Shown: positions 34,647-43,981, numbered from the stretch's first letter. The stretch is 64,000 bases of DNA from Turicibacter sp. (GCA_009780245.1 WRAJ01000007.1:1-64000), one strand, 5' to 3'. Translations and numbers: made by a program. The notes: generated from the sequence alone by a model not told the origin.

Positions 34647-35207
34647 ATGGAAGATAGGATGATCATTGATTTATATGTTAAACGTAGTGAGGAAGCCATT
34701 AGTGTGTCGGCGCAGAAGTATGGCAATTATTGTTTTACGATTTCAAATAATATTCTTAAGAGTGCACCTGATGCCCAGGAGTGCGTCAACGATACGTATT
34801 TAAAAGCTTGGAATAACATTCCCCCAACGTTACCGGTTAAGCTTAGGACTTTTTTAGGCCGCATTACTCGGAATCTCTCGCTTGATCGGTATAAATTTAA
34901 CCGAACGAAAAAGCGTGAAGGGAGCGAGTTTGAGTTGCTGCTTTCGGAATTGGAAGATTGTGTTTCTTCGCAGATGGACGTGGAGAAAGAGGTGGATGCA
35001 AATGTCGTGATCCAATTAATTAACGATTGGTTGTTAGCCCAGCCCCTTGAGCAACGGACCTTGTTTACTAAGCGTTACTGGCACGCCGCATCAATAACTG
35101 ACTTAGCTAGTAAGTATCACATGAGTGATAGCAAGGTCAAGTCAATGCTGTTTCGGCTACGTAAAAGCTTAAAAATTCATCTTGAGAAAGAAGGTGTTGA
35201 GGTATGA
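34647..35207 (+). CDS. ECF-like RNA polymerase sigma factor
   Basis: 186 residues. Region 2 includes NDTYLKAWNNIPP and LRTFLGRITRNLSLDRYKFN; region 4 (residues 130-180) contains a helix-turn-helix (ITDLASKYHMSDSKVKSML). ATG is behind AGGAGG. It resembles the sigma-70-like factors that pair with short anti-sigma proteins in Bacillota. The next gene starts inside its stop (ATGA overlap), indicating coupled production of the putative anti-sigma factor. Confidence 0.9.
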   Translation: MEDRMIIDLYVKRSEEAISVSAQKYGNYCFTISNNILKSAPDAQECVNDTYLKAWNNIPPTLPVKLRTFLGRITRNLSLDRYKFNRTKKREGSEFELLLSELEDCVSSQMDVEKEVDANVVIQLINDWLLAQPLEQRTLFTKRYWHAASITDLASKYHMSDSKVKSMLFRLRKSLKIHLEKEGVEV

Positions 35208-35860
35208 AACGTGAGAAGGCGGAAAAGCTGTTTTACTTGATCGGTGAAATCGACGACGCGTTGATTGCTGAGGCTGAAGAATACGACGGAAAAGCGAACG
35301 TTGTGCGGTTGGGTCACAGAAACAAATCACTGCATATGTTTACTGCTGCTGCTTGTGTGATCTTTTTAGTGGTCGGTGCCTGGGGCTTGAGTCAGCTCGG
35401 GATGGGCAGTGACAGTGATGAGATGGCAGCGGATTCTGATTGGGCAGTAGAAGAAGCAGAGGTGGCCGATGACGCGGATATGGAAGAGGTTCGGATTGAG
35501 GGTGCGCTGGGTGAAGAAGACGTCACGTTAGAAGTGGAGATTTTGGATGACATGACGTTGCTTAGCACGATGACGAACCATTCTGATAGTGTGGTCAGTC
35601 CTGGTCATCCAATGTTTGAGTATTTTGATGGCGAGGCGTGGGAAGCCGTTCCGCTAATCCCATCAATAGAATATTTGGATTTTGAGGATATTGGTGTTGT
35701 TATCTACCCAGGTCAGGAACATCAATTTAGCCTGGATTTATCGTTATTTGATATCCCAGAGGGTTACTTATTACGATTAAGAAAGAGCGTTTGGCCAGAT
35801 GGTGAGTGGCATCATGAACACTTGCATCAGGAGTTAACAGTTGAATTTGAGCTAGAGTAA
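35204..35860 (+). CDS. Putative membrane anti-sigma factor
   Basis: 218 residues. A cytoplasmic N-terminus of about 45 residues and one helix near 46-66 (FTAAACVIFLVVGAWGL) are followed by an acidic linker and an external beta-rich domain with an immunoglobulin-like look. Four-base overlap with the sigma gene and this topology are standard for anti-sigma factors; no HxxxCxxC zinc motif is present. It is likely to hold the sigma factor at the membrane until an external signal arrives. The signal is unknown. Confidence 0.72.
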   Translation: MKREKAEKLFYLIGEIDDALIAEAEEYDGKANVVRLGHRNKSLHMFTAAACVIFLVVGAWGLSQLGMGSDSDEMAADSDWAVEEAEVADDADMEEVRIEGALGEEDVTLEVEILDDMTLLSTMTNHSDSVVSPGHPMFEYFDGEAWEAVPLIPSIEYLDFEDIGVVIYPGQEHQFSLDLSLFDIPEGYLLRLRKSVWPDGEWHHEHLHQELTVEFELE

Positions 35861-35881
35861 TGATGCATAGGAGTTGATTTT

Positions 35882-36871
35882 ATGAAACGTAGTATGGAAA
35901 AAAAGGTGTGGCGAATCATTGGTTTTTTGTGGGTGTTGCTTGTGCTTGTTGCTTGTGCGTCGGAAAGTGAAGATTCAGCAAGCGATAGTGATAGTATGAG
36001 TTGGGCGGATAGTGATGAGATGAGGGTGGAATCGGAGATAGCGTGGTTTGATGAGGATGCTGATGAAGCGGACTTCATGTTTGCTTCCGAAGAGGCAGAA
36101 GTGTCGGGTGTGCTTGAAGCGATTCCGATTTTGCTACCATCCGAAAGTGGGCGTCAGCTAAGCTATACGGTCACCTTTCATTTAACAACGGTTGATTTCG
36201 AATTGGGAATGAGATTACTGTTTGACACGGTCGGTGATTTTGACGGTTATAGTGTGCGCGTGACGGAGCATGGTAGAAGCTTAAGTCAACCAGATGCACC
36301 ACGAACGGCTGACTTTTTAGTGCGGATTCCAAATGAGCATTTATCAGCGTTTATTGTTTTTGTTGACGACCACTCCGCCATGTATAATCGCATATTTTTT
36401 GATAAAGAATTAAATGATTATACGTTTGCGTATGAGAGAAACACCTCGCAGTTAGAAACGTTACGCGAACAAGAACAGCAAATGTTAACTGAGTTGGACA
36501 GCGACGATGAGACAAGTCGGGATGCGACACAAGATGACCTGATTGCTGTGCGAAATCAAATCAGAGATTTAGAAGAAGCGAACACAGTTATTGAGCGAGA
36601 TGTCAACTATTCAGACGTCAGCATTAGGCTCAGCGAAGTGATTTCGATGGATGAAGAAGTAGAAGAAGAGTTAAAAACGTTTAGTGAACGATTGCAAGTG
36701 GTGTGGGACGATGCCACGGAAAATCTTGTGGCCGCTATGCAAGTGGTGTTATTGATGTTAGTAACGATCTTGCCATGGGGGTTAGTTGTAACGGCTCTCG
36801 TTTTACCGGTACTTTACGTCATGAAAAAACGTAAAAAAAAGATGAATGAAATAGAAAAACAAATAAAATAG
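35882..36871 (+). CDS. DUF4349 domain lipoprotein
   Basis: 329 residues. A lipoprotein signal (LLVLVACASE, Cys near 25) and an acidic Ser/Asp-rich linker are followed by the DUF4349 core with a long coiled coil near residues 185-225 and a C-terminal membrane helix followed by a lysine-rich tail. It is 22 bases after the anti-sigma-like gene, in one transcript. DUF4349 proteins often accompany sigma/anti-sigma pairs, suggesting envelope sensing, but no function is established. Confidence 0.8.
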   Translation: MKRSMEKKVWRIIGFLWVLLVLVACASESEDSASDSDSMSWADSDEMRVESEIAWFDEDADEADFMFASEEAEVSGVLEAIPILLPSESGRQLSYTVTFHLTTVDFELGMRLLFDTVGDFDGYSVRVTEHGRSLSQPDAPRTADFLVRIPNEHLSAFIVFVDDHSAMYNRIFFDKELNDYTFAYERNTSQLETLREQEQQMLTELDSDDETSRDATQDDLIAVRNQIRDLEEANTVIERDVNYSDVSIRLSEVISMDEEVEEELKTFSERLQVVWDDATENLVAAMQVVLLMLVTILPWGLVVTALVLPVLYVMKKRKKKMNEIEKQIK

Positions 36872-36872
36872 T

Positions 36873-36912
36873 AGCATAAAATTCTGAATTGATTTCAGAA
36901 TTTTATTTTATG
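36873..36912 (+). terminator. Terminator of the sigma-factor operon
   Basis: An 11-bp or longer stem (taaaattctga with tcagaatttta) followed by ttttatg, directly after the stop. Confidence 0.8.
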
Positions 36913-37054
36913 CAAATAACAAGTGAAGCGATTGTAATAGAATTCGACTCGGTGTTTTACTTGAGAAACTTGGATCCCGGGTTGAAAAAAACAAAAGAAA
37001 TTTAAGCAATTGCGTTGATTCTACAATTTTCTTCTAGACGATTACAAATTTATA

Positions 37055-37063
37055 TGTTATAAT
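37055..37063 (+). promoter_or_regulatory. Extended -10 promoter of purH
   Basis: TGTTATAAT at 37055-37063 is a perfect extended -10; the -35 region is weak. No purine riboswitch fold is apparent between it and purH. Confidence 0.55.
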
Positions 37064-37100
37064 ATGTAATGGAATTTTTGTAACTAATTGGATTTTTGGT

Positions 37101-37164
37101 AGGAGCTGTAGCGGTGCGCTTTAAGGCGAATGCCAAACGCTACAATAGAGGAGCTGTTGCGATG
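37101..37164 (+). promoter_or_regulatory. Duplicated ribosome-site/start module before purH
   Basis: AGGAGCTGTAGCGGTG (37101) and GAGGAGCTGTTGCGATG (37148) are near copies, each a Shine-Dalgarno, spacer and start codon, 48 bases apart and in the same frame. The first would add 16 residues to PurH; the second gives the normal N-terminus. Dyad gtagcg/cgctac lies between them. Confidence 0.55.
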
Positions 37165-38694
37165 AGACGTGCATTAATAAGTGTGTCGGATAAAACAGAC
37201 TTAGTACCATTTGCATGCGAGTTGGTCGAACTTGGTTTCGAGATTATCTCTACAGGTGGCACAAAAGCAATTTTAGAAGATGCTGGAATAAAAGTAGTTT
37301 CAATTGATGAAGTGACAGGTTTTCCAGAAATTTTAGAGGGGCGTGTGAAAACATTGCACCCAAAAGTTCACGGTGGACTTTTGGCAAAGCGTGACGATGA
37401 AGCTCACGTTGCACAAGTCAAGGAGCATGAGATTGGCTACATTGATTTGGTTTGTGTGAACTTGTATCCTTTTGCACAGACGCTTGCTGATTTAAGTTCG
37501 ACCCATGAAGAAAAGATCGAAAACATTGACATTGGTGGTCCATCAATGCTGCGATCCGCTGCTAAAAACTTTAATGATGTCACGGTCGTTGTTGATAAAA
37601 ATGATTACGATCACATTATTTCAGAATTAAAATCCAATGGTTCGACCACAATAAGCACAAGACAGGCCCTAGCCGGTAAAGTGTTTAACCATACTGCGGC
37701 ATACGATGCCACGATAGCTGGTTATTTTAACACCGTAAACGAGGTGGTAACGCCACCTGAGTTAACCAAGACTTATGAGCTTGTGCAAAAGCTACGGTAC
37801 GGTGAAAATCCACACCAAGACGCTGCTTTCTATAAGGAACAAGGTGTGCACGACTATAGTGTTGTCTCAAGTGAGCAATTGCATGGCAAGGCGTTATCTT
37901 ATAATAACATTGCTGATGCTAATGCAGCGCTTGAAATAGTTGCAGAATTCGATATACCCGCTGCCGTTGCAGTCAAACATATGAACCCATGTGGTGTGGG
38001 AATCGGTGCTAATATTGATGAAGCCTTTCAAAAAGCATACGATGCTGATCCTGTTTCCATCTTTGGAGGGATCATCGCATTAAACCGAACCGTTACTGTT
38101 GAAACAGCAACGAAATTGAATGACATCTTTCTTGAGATTGTGCTCGCTCCTGATTTTGAGCCAGCGGCATTGGAAATCTTGAAAGCGAAGAAAAACATTA
38201 GATTGTTGAAAACGCCAATGTCAGGCGATGATAGTAAAGCCCAGCGTTTAGTCTCGGTCAAAGGTGGCTTGTTGGCTCAAGGAGCAGATGCGAAAGAGCT
38301 AATGGTAACTGACTTGAAGGTGGCAACAGAGACGGCACCGACAGAAGCAGATCTTGAACAATTATTGTTCGGAATGCGAGTCGTTAAGCACGTTAAATCA
38401 AATGCGATTGCATTAGTGAAGAATGGCATGACCATCGGAATTGGTGCAGGGCAGATGAACCGTGTTGGTGCAGCAAAGATTGCATTAGAGCAAGCTGGCG
38501 AGCTTGCCTTAGGTGCTTATTTAGCATCAGATGCGTTCTTTCCGATGTCAGACACCGTAGAGCTAGCTGCAAAATATGGAATCAAAGCCATTATTCAACC
38601 GGGTGGTTCGATAAAAGATGAGGATTCAATAAAAGCTTGTAACGATTCGGGCATTGCCATGGTAATGACGGGATCGCGTCACTTCAAGCATTAG
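37162..38694 (+). CDS. purH: Bifunctional AICAR transformylase/IMP cyclohydrolase
   Basis: 510 residues. It catalyses the last two steps of IMP synthesis. The IMP cyclohydrolase domain is at the N-terminus ([37 protein letters not shown]). The transformylase domain follows, with [24 protein letters not shown] and a C-terminal [20 protein letters not shown]. The start was chosen to match the family N-terminus, with GAGGAG eight bases upstream. purD follows after one intervening gene. Confidence 0.96.
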   Translation: MRRALISVSDKTDLVPFACELVELGFEIISTGGTKAILEDAGIKVVSIDEVTGFPEILEGRVKTLHPKVHGGLLAKRDDEAHVAQVKEHEIGYIDLVCVNLYPFAQTLADLSSTHEEKIENIDIGGPSMLRSAAKNFNDVTVVVDKNDYDHIISELKSNGSTTISTRQALAGKVFNHTAAYDATIAGYFNTVNEVVTPPELTKTYELVQKLRYGENPHQDAAFYKEQGVHDYSVVSSEQLHGKALSYNNIADANAALEIVAEFDIPAAVAVKHMNPCGVGIGANIDEAFQKAYDADPVSIFGGIIALNRTVTVETATKLNDIFLEIVLAPDFEPAALEILKAKKNIRLLKTPMSGDDSKAQRLVSVKGGLLAQGADAKELMVTDLKVATETAPTEADLEQLLFGMRVVKHVKSNAIALVKNGMTIGIGAGQMNRVGAAKIALEQAGELALGAYLASDAFFPMSDTVELAAKYGIKAIIQPGGSIKDEDSIKACNDSGIAMVMTGSRHFKH

Positions 38695-38740
38695 CTAAGT
38701 AAACTTAATTAAAAATTCAATTAAAAGGAATGAATGAACT

Positions 38741-39280
38741 ATGTTAGAGAAAGTAGAAAGACTAATTTCAGAGGTTAACCAGATTCACAGAACATACGCA
38801 ACAGATTATTTTGACACAGGACGTCTTGAAAAAGTGAATTTATCAAGAACGATTGATAAAATCCCTGTTCAACATATTTTAGATTACAGAACGCACTTAA
38901 ATGACAGCATCAACTATTATTTAATGGCGGCAAATTTAACGGGAATGGAGTATTTCTATCGCGTTAAAACATCAGAAAGCATCAATAAGAAAATCACTCA
39001 GTATGAGAACAATGCGGTTCAGTATCCATTGAATGCTTGGTTAAGCGACGTGTTCGGATGCCGTATCGTATTGGATAATGCTGAAATCGAGTCAATCGAA
39101 GAGACCATTGATGACTGGACTAGCCTTTACGGTGTTAAAGACTGGTATAAGATTGAAAAAGATGGGTACAAAGCGTTCCACATCTGCTTCAAAAATAAAA
39201 ATAACTATTTCTTCCCATGGGAGCTTCAAATTTGGGACGTTGCTGATGTTGAAAACAACATCAAAGTTTCTAAGAGATAA
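38741..39280 (+). CDS. Small RelA/SpoT-domain protein (putative alarmone synthetase)
   Basis: 179 residues. Motifs of the ppGpp synthetase fold are present: RVKTSESINKKI (guanine/ATP loop Arg, Lys, Ser, Lys), WLSDVFGCRIVL (Asp and Arg), KDGYKAFHICFK (the Tyr-Lys-x-x-His motif) and ELQIWDVADVENN (metal Glu and ribose contact). No hydrolase, TGS or ACT domain is attached, so it would be a stand-alone small alarmone synthetase, shorter than RelP/RelQ. It sits between purH and purD, 46 bases after purH. Activity is inferred from motifs only. Confidence 0.75.
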   Translation: MLEKVERLISEVNQIHRTYATDYFDTGRLEKVNLSRTIDKIPVQHILDYRTHLNDSINYYLMAANLTGMEYFYRVKTSESINKKITQYENNAVQYPLNAWLSDVFGCRIVLDNAEIESIEETIDDWTSLYGVKDWYKIEKDGYKAFHICFKNKNNYFFPWELQIWDVADVENNIKVSKR

Positions 39281-39289
39281 ATTGAAATT

Positions 39290-39313
39290 AGCCGTTGATG
39301 TGCGGCTTTTTTT
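39290..39313 (+). terminator. Small terminator or attenuator before purD
   Basis: agccg pairs with cggct, followed by six T residues, between the RelA/SpoT-domain gene and purD. The short stem suggests partial read-through. Confidence 0.6.
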
Positions 39314-39336
39314 CATTGGTGGAAAGGAGCAAGATG

Positions 39337-40584
39337 ATGAAAGTATTAGTAATTGGCCGTGGTGGCCGTGAGCATGCCATCGTTAAAAAATTTAAACGCG
39401 ATGGGGTGACGGAAGTTTTCTGTGCACCAGGGAATCCTGGGATGCGTGAGGCGACGTTGGTTGATATTGAGGAAACGCAAGTCGCAAAACTGACAGCGTG
39501 GGCACAAACAAACAAGATTGACTTGACGGTAGTCGGGCCGGAGATGGCCTTAATGGCTGGCGTTGTTGATGCGTTTGATGCGGCTGGTTTAAAGGCGTTT
39601 GGCCCGAACAAAGCGGCGGCTTATATCGAAGGAAGCAAAGCGTTTGCTAAGAGATTGATGGAAAAATACAACATTCCAACGGCAGCTTACGGTGAGTTTA
39701 ACAATACCCAAGTCGAAGAGGCCCTCGTGTTTTTAGATGAGCAGCAGATGCCAATCGTGATCAAAGCCGATGGTTTAGCGGCCGGTAAAGGGGTTGTGAT
39801 TTGCCAGACACTGGATGAAGCGAAAGCGACAGTCAAGGACATGTTAACAGGTGCTAGTTTCGGTGAAGCATCGGCAAGCGTTGTGATTGAAGAATTTCTT
39901 GACGGCGAGGAGTTTTCACTCATGTCCTTTGTTGCAGGGGATCAGTTTTATCCGATGCCGATTGCCCGCGATTATAAGCGCGCGTACGACGGCGATAAGG
40001 GATTGAATACCGGTGGTATGGGGGCGCATTCGCCGCACCCGTTAATTAGTGATGAAGACATCCAGATGGCGCTCGAAAAAGTGGTGAAACCGACCGTCCA
40101 GGCGATGATGTCAGAAGGGACTCCGTTCACAGGGATTTTATATGCCGGCCTAATTAAAACGGCTGAAGGACCAAAAGTCATCGAGTTTAATGCCCGCTTC
40201 GGAGACCCAGAAACCGAAGTCGTCTTACCATTATTAGAAACTCCACTTGCAACCACTCTACTCGGCCTACTAGCAGGAAAAGAGGTTCAACTAAACTGGC
40301 TAAACGATCAAACCGTGGGAATTGTTTTGGCGGCTAAAGGTTATCCGGCTAATTATGCGAAAGGCGCTGTGATTAGCGGACTTGAACAACTAGAAGACGT
40401 TGACGTTTATCACATGGGAACTGAGTTGGTTGACGGCGAGGTTGTCACAAACGGCGGGCGTGTGTTATTCGTTGTCGCAAAAGGTCATGACTTGGCTATT
40501 GCCCGGGAAAAAGTTTACACCGAAATCAAAAAGATTGACTGCGATGATGTGTTTTATCGCAGTGACATTGCAGGAAACGTATAA
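39337..40584 (+). CDS. purD: Phosphoribosylamine-glycine ligase
   Basis: 415 residues; ATP-grasp enzyme making GAR in de novo purine synthesis. Features are the N-terminal VLVIGRGGREHAI loop, the glycine-rich KADGLAAGKGVVI, RDYKRAYDGDKGLNTGGMG and EFNARFGDPETEV metal site. ATG at 39337 has AAAGGAG seven bases upstream; an adjacent ATG is also possible. A terminator follows, so no more pur genes are in this transcript. Confidence 0.96.
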   Translation: MKVLVIGRGGREHAIVKKFKRDGVTEVFCAPGNPGMREATLVDIEETQVAKLTAWAQTNKIDLTVVGPEMALMAGVVDAFDAAGLKAFGPNKAAAYIEGSKAFAKRLMEKYNIPTAAYGEFNNTQVEEALVFLDEQQMPIVIKADGLAAGKGVVICQTLDEAKATVKDMLTGASFGEASASVVIEEFLDGEEFSLMSFVAGDQFYPMPIARDYKRAYDGDKGLNTGGMGAHSPHPLISDEDIQMALEKVVKPTVQAMMSEGTPFTGILYAGLIKTAEGPKVIEFNARFGDPETEVVLPLLETPLATTLLGLLAGKEVQLNWLNDQTVGIVLAAKGYPANYAKGAVISGLEQLEDVDVYHMGTELVDGEVVTNGGRVLFVVAKGHDLAIAREKVYTEIKKIDCDDVFYRSDIAGNV

Positions 40585-40607
40585 AAGGTGCTTTGGCATC
40601 TTTTTTG
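40585..40607 (+). terminator. Terminator of purD
   Basis: aaaggtgc pairs with gcatcttt (one G-T pair), then a T-run, right after the stop. Confidence 0.65.
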
Positions 40608-40695
40608 CATCCAATTCGTCAAAACCTGCATAATACATACAAAACTTACCATACTAATAGTGAAGTATTGAAATCATAAAAGGTAGGTTATTATC

Positions 40696-41007
40696 ATGTT
40701 GAAATGCGATAGTACAGATTGTCTTCACAACGACAAAGAAGGGAAATGTTTCGCTAAGCACATTGCCATTGATGGCAGAAGTGCACAGACGACGGCAGAA
40801 ACCGTTTGTAGCAGCTATGTTTCGGATCACGACTTTCAAAATTATGAATTCGCCGAAGATTTTATGGGATTTAACGCCACACCAGCGAATGAGCAAAACA
40901 TCACCTGTGCCGCTCAAAATTGCAAGTATAACGTTGGCCAAGCGTGTGTGGCAACGAAGGTGAAAATCAATAGCGAAGATGCGAGTTGTGAAACGTTCGA
41001 ATCATAA
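40696..41007 (+). CDS. DUF1540 cysteine-rich protein
   Basis: 103 residues containing two copies of the short DUF1540 metal-binding-like motif. The first has cysteines in KCDSTDCLHNDKEGKCFA with a later single Cys (TVCSSY); the second in TCAAQNCKYNVGQACVA with CETF near the end. Each copy has the C-x4-5-C-x8-C-x(n)-C spacing of the family, common in spore formers and of unknown function. AAAGGTAGG precedes the ATG. It is monocistronic. Confidence 0.88.
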   Translation: MLKCDSTDCLHNDKEGKCFAKHIAIDGRSAQTTAETVCSSYVSDHDFQNYEFAEDFMGFNATPANEQNITCAAQNCKYNVGQACVATKVKINSEDASCETFES

Positions 41008-41021
41008 AATAAGTAAAACGG

Positions 41022-41058
41022 ATAGTTGTCTCTTTGATCTGAGGCGACTATTTTTTGC
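41022..41058 (+). terminator. Terminator of DUF1540 gene
   Basis: atagttgtctc pairs with gaggcgactat (G-T pairs allowed), followed by tttttt. Confidence 0.7.
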
Positions 41059-41268
41059 ATTTCAACCCTAAAATCAGTAGTTATTATTTCAGCAATGTGC
41101 TATAATTGCAAGACTGGCTTGAAATCAAAAAATGGGAAAAAAACCACATAAAATCAACGTTAGCAACCGATAGTTGCGTAAAATTAAGCAAATTGAAAAC
41201 TAAAATTGCTAGATAGCTCCCGTTATTTCAGCTACAATATCCCTACAAATGAAAGGACGTGTTAGCTT

Positions 41269-42057
41269 ATGAACATTGAAATTGCAAATCGTCTTGTACA
41301 GATGAGAAAAGAAAAAGGATTTTCGCAGGAAGCGTTGGCGGAACAGTTGGGGATCAGTCGTCAGGCCGTGAGTAAATGGGAGCGTGCCGAGTCGTCGCCG
41401 GATACGAGTAATTTAATTACCCTTGCAAAGTTATACAACATTTCTTTAGATGAGTTACTCAACACGGATCAGGATAAGTTTGAGAGCAGCGAGCCGATGG
41501 TTGAAGCGGACGACTTAGATGAGAGGGTTGAAAATGAAGCAGTTACAAGGGATCAATCGGAAAGTGAATCGGCTGCGAGCTCTGATTATGTCAACATTGG
41601 CACCAAGGGCATTCACATTAAAGATGGGGAGGATGAAGTTCACATTGGGTGGAACGGGATTCGCATTGTGGCGGATGGCGAGGAAGCGGTTCGCATTGGC
41701 GACGGCGGTGTCTTTGTTGACGGGGAGGACTACAGTGATTACAATTGGAAGGCTGACGGGATCTCTGGGTTTATCGTGTTATGCGTGTTTATGTGGCTCG
41801 GCGCTGTGCACGGGCTTTGGCACCCAGCTTGGATGTTATTTTTAGCGATTCCGATTGTTAGTTCGTTGTTTCATGCGATTAGAACAAAAAATGCGAGAAA
41901 GTTCGCGTATCCGATGTTGGCGGTCATCGTGTATTTAGGCTATGGCTTTTGGACGGAAGTTTGGCATCCGACTTGGCTTGTTTTTCTGACGATTCCGATG
42001 TATTACTGGGTGGTGAATTGGTTTAAGACGCACAAGGAAAAGTGGGATGAATTTTAA
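41269..42057 (+). CDS. Membrane-bound XRE-family regulator
   Basis: 262 residues. The N-terminal 60 residues are a Cro/CI helix-turn-helix (SQEALAEQLGISRQAVSKWE). An acidic linker and a repeated short beta motif (VNIGTKGIHIKDG, VHIGWNGIRIVADG, VRIGDGGVFVDG) follow, and about four membrane helices in pairs from residue 165 complete it. Both helical pairs begin with a WHPxW motif. This is a DNA-binding protein tethered to the membrane; targets are unknown. It is just upstream of an ABC exporter but separated by that operon's own promoter. Confidence 0.83.
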   Translation: MNIEIANRLVQMRKEKGFSQEALAEQLGISRQAVSKWERAESSPDTSNLITLAKLYNISLDELLNTDQDKFESSEPMVEADDLDERVENEAVTRDQSESESAASSDYVNIGTKGIHIKDGEDEVHIGWNGIRIVADGEEAVRIGDGGVFVDGEDYSDYNWKADGISGFIVLCVFMWLGAVHGLWHPAWMLFLAIPIVSSLFHAIRTKNARKFAYPMLAVIVYLGYGFWTEVWHPTWLVFLTIPMYYWVVNWFKTHKEKWDEF

Positions 42058-42069
42058 AAAGAAAAATGG

Positions 42070-42101
42070 CTTGACTTTGACACTGCGTCAAGGTGTATCA
42101 T
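42070..42101 (+). promoter_or_regulatory. MerR-type promoter of the ABC exporter
   Basis: TTGACT (42071-42076) and TATCAT (42096-42101) are separated by 19 bases instead of 17, and the spacer carries a dyad (cttgac with gtcaag). The long spacer with a centred dyad is the hallmark of MerR-family regulated promoters. No MerR gene is present in the window. Confidence 0.6.
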
Positions 42102-42202
42102 GAGCATTGAGCTAAATCAAGAAATATGACACGCATTGTCATGTATCGTATGATATGCTACGAGTTGCTACAAAAAGTTTCAGAAAGAGGGTTTCAGACA
42201 TT

Positions 42203-43981
42203 ATGTTGAAAATATTTAAACATTTAAGAAAAAAGGATTGGTTGCTGGTTACATTGGGCGTGGCTTTTATCGCGCTTTCGGTGTGGCTAGAATTAAGAAT
42301 CCCCGGTTATATGAGAGAAATCACAATGCTCGTTCAAGCACCGGGCACGGAGGTTTCTGAAATCTGGATACAAGGTTTATGGATGTTAGGAACAGCGTTT
42401 ATGGCGATGATCACAACGGTGATTGTTGGTTATTTGTCGGGTCGTGTCGCAGCTGGCTTTGGGCGTGATTTACGTGTTAAAGTGTTTGGAAAAGTCATGA
42501 GCTTCGGTATGGCAGAAGTAAACGGGTTTTCAGTGCCAAGTTTAATTACGCGTGGGACAAACGACATTTCGATGGTGGAGCAAATTATTACGATTGGCTT
42601 TATGACTTTGGTTCGTTCCCCGATTATGGCAGTTTGGGCCACAACACGCGTGTTTGACCAAGGACTAGAATGGGCGATTGCAACCATGGTATCGGTGGGT
42701 GTGTTACTTGTGACCATCGTTATCCTGATCATCTTCGCTTTGCCTAAGTTCAAAATCATCCCTAAATTAACGGATCGCTTGAACTTAGTGGCGCGTGAAC
42801 ATTTGTCAGGTATTCGCGTTGTAAAAGCTTATAATGCAAAAGCGCATGAAGCAGAAAAATTTGAAAAAGCCAATCACGAACTTATGAAAACCAATCGCTT
42901 TGCTGAGCGAATGATGGCATCGTTATGGCCGGTCGTCGGTGTTGTGATGCAAGCATTGCCATTAGCCATCTATTTGATTGGTGCGTATTTAATTAATAAC
43001 GCGATTGGCGAGTTTGATTTGGAAGAATCAGGTGCACTGTTTGCTAGTATGATGGTTTTTGCTCAGTATGCGATCCAAGTTGTGATGTCGTTTTTGATGA
43101 TGTCATTCATGCTCGTGTTTTTACCGCAAGCGATCATTGCGGCGCGTCGTATTAATGAAGTACTAGAAAAAGAAGAGACGTTAACTTATCCTGAAACTTC
43201 ACAGTCACCGACAAATACGTATACGGGCGTTGCGGTTGAGTTTAGGGGCGTTAACTTCAAATACCCAGAAGCGGATGATTACGTGCTAGAAGACATCAAC
43301 TTCACCATAAAAGATGGCGAGACAGCTGCTTTTATTGGTGCTACAGGTAGCGGGAAAAGTACGGTGTTAAAGCTCATTACACGCGCTTATGATCGGACAT
43401 CGGGTGAGATTGCGATCGCCGGTAAAGACATTAAAGTTTATACCGAAAAAGAATTGACGGATAAAATCGGTTATACGTTGCAAAAAGCAACACTCTTATC
43501 GGGAAGCATCGCTTCAAACGTTGCTTTCGGTAAAAAAGACGCTACGGCACATCTTTCGGATATTAAGGAAGCAACCGACTTAGCTCAAGCGGAAGAATTC
43601 ATTAGCAAACTAGAACAGACTTATGAATCTGAAATCACACAAGGGGCAACGAACGTTTCAGGTGGTCAACGACAACGCTTATCGATTGCGCGAACGTTAT
43701 TTAGAAAGTCAGACATTTTGATTTTTGACGATTCCTTCTCCGCGTTGGATTATAAAACGGATCGTAAGTTAAGAGAGGCGCTAAAAAAGAATCGTCGTGA
43801 TGTGACAAAACTGATTGTGGCTCAGCGTGTATCGACCATCATGGATGCGGATAAAATCATTGTACTGGACGAAGGTCGTGTGGTGGGGGTTGGCACACAT
43901 CAAGCATTATTAGAAAATTGTAACGTCTATTATGAAATTGCGTCATCACAATTATCAAAGGAGGAACTTGCAAATGGCTAA
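42203..43981 (+). CDS. Heterodimeric ABC exporter, subunit with degenerate site
   Basis: 592 residues; six-helix membrane domain and a nucleotide-binding domain with Walker A GATGSGKST, signature VSGGQRQRL and Walker B ILIFDDSFSALD. The catalytic Glu is replaced by Asp (FDDS) and the switch His by Gln (VAQRVSTI), as in the non-canonical half of LmrCD/BmrCD/TM287-288-type exporters. The start at MLKIFKHL was chosen by homology, with AGAGGG somewhat far upstream. The end overlaps the partner gene by eight bases. Confidence 0.92.
   Translation: MLKIFKHLRKKDWLLVTLGVAFIALSVWLELRIPGYMREITMLVQAPGTEVSEIWIQGLWMLGTAFMAMITTVIVGYLSGRVAAGFGRDLRVKVFGKVMSFGMAEVNGFSVPSLITRGTNDISMVEQIITIGFMTLVRSPIMAVWATTRVFDQGLEWAIATMVSVGVLLVTIVILIIFALPKFKIIPKLTDRLNLVAREHLSGIRVVKAYNAKAHEAEKFEKANHELMKTNRFAERMMASLWPVVGVVMQALPLAIYLIGAYLINNAIGEFDLEESGALFASMMVFAQYAIQVVMSFLMMSFMLVFLPQAIIAARRINEVLEKEETLTYPETSQSPTNTYTGVAVEFRGVNFKYPEADDYVLEDINFTIKDGETAAFIGATGSGKSTVLKLITRAYDRTSGEIAIAGKDIKVYTEKELTDKIGYTLQKATLLSGSIASNVAFGKKDATAHLSDIKEATDLAQAEEFISKLEQTYESEITQGATNVSGGQRQRLSIARTLFRKSDILIFDDSFSALDYKTDRKLREALKKNRRDVTKLIVAQRVSTIMDADKIIVLDEGRVVGVGTHQALLENCNVYYEIASSQLSKEELANG

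Noticed and set aside
36913-37161. Purine riboswitch before purH
   Set aside because: The conserved junction bases and loop-loop pairing could not be found.
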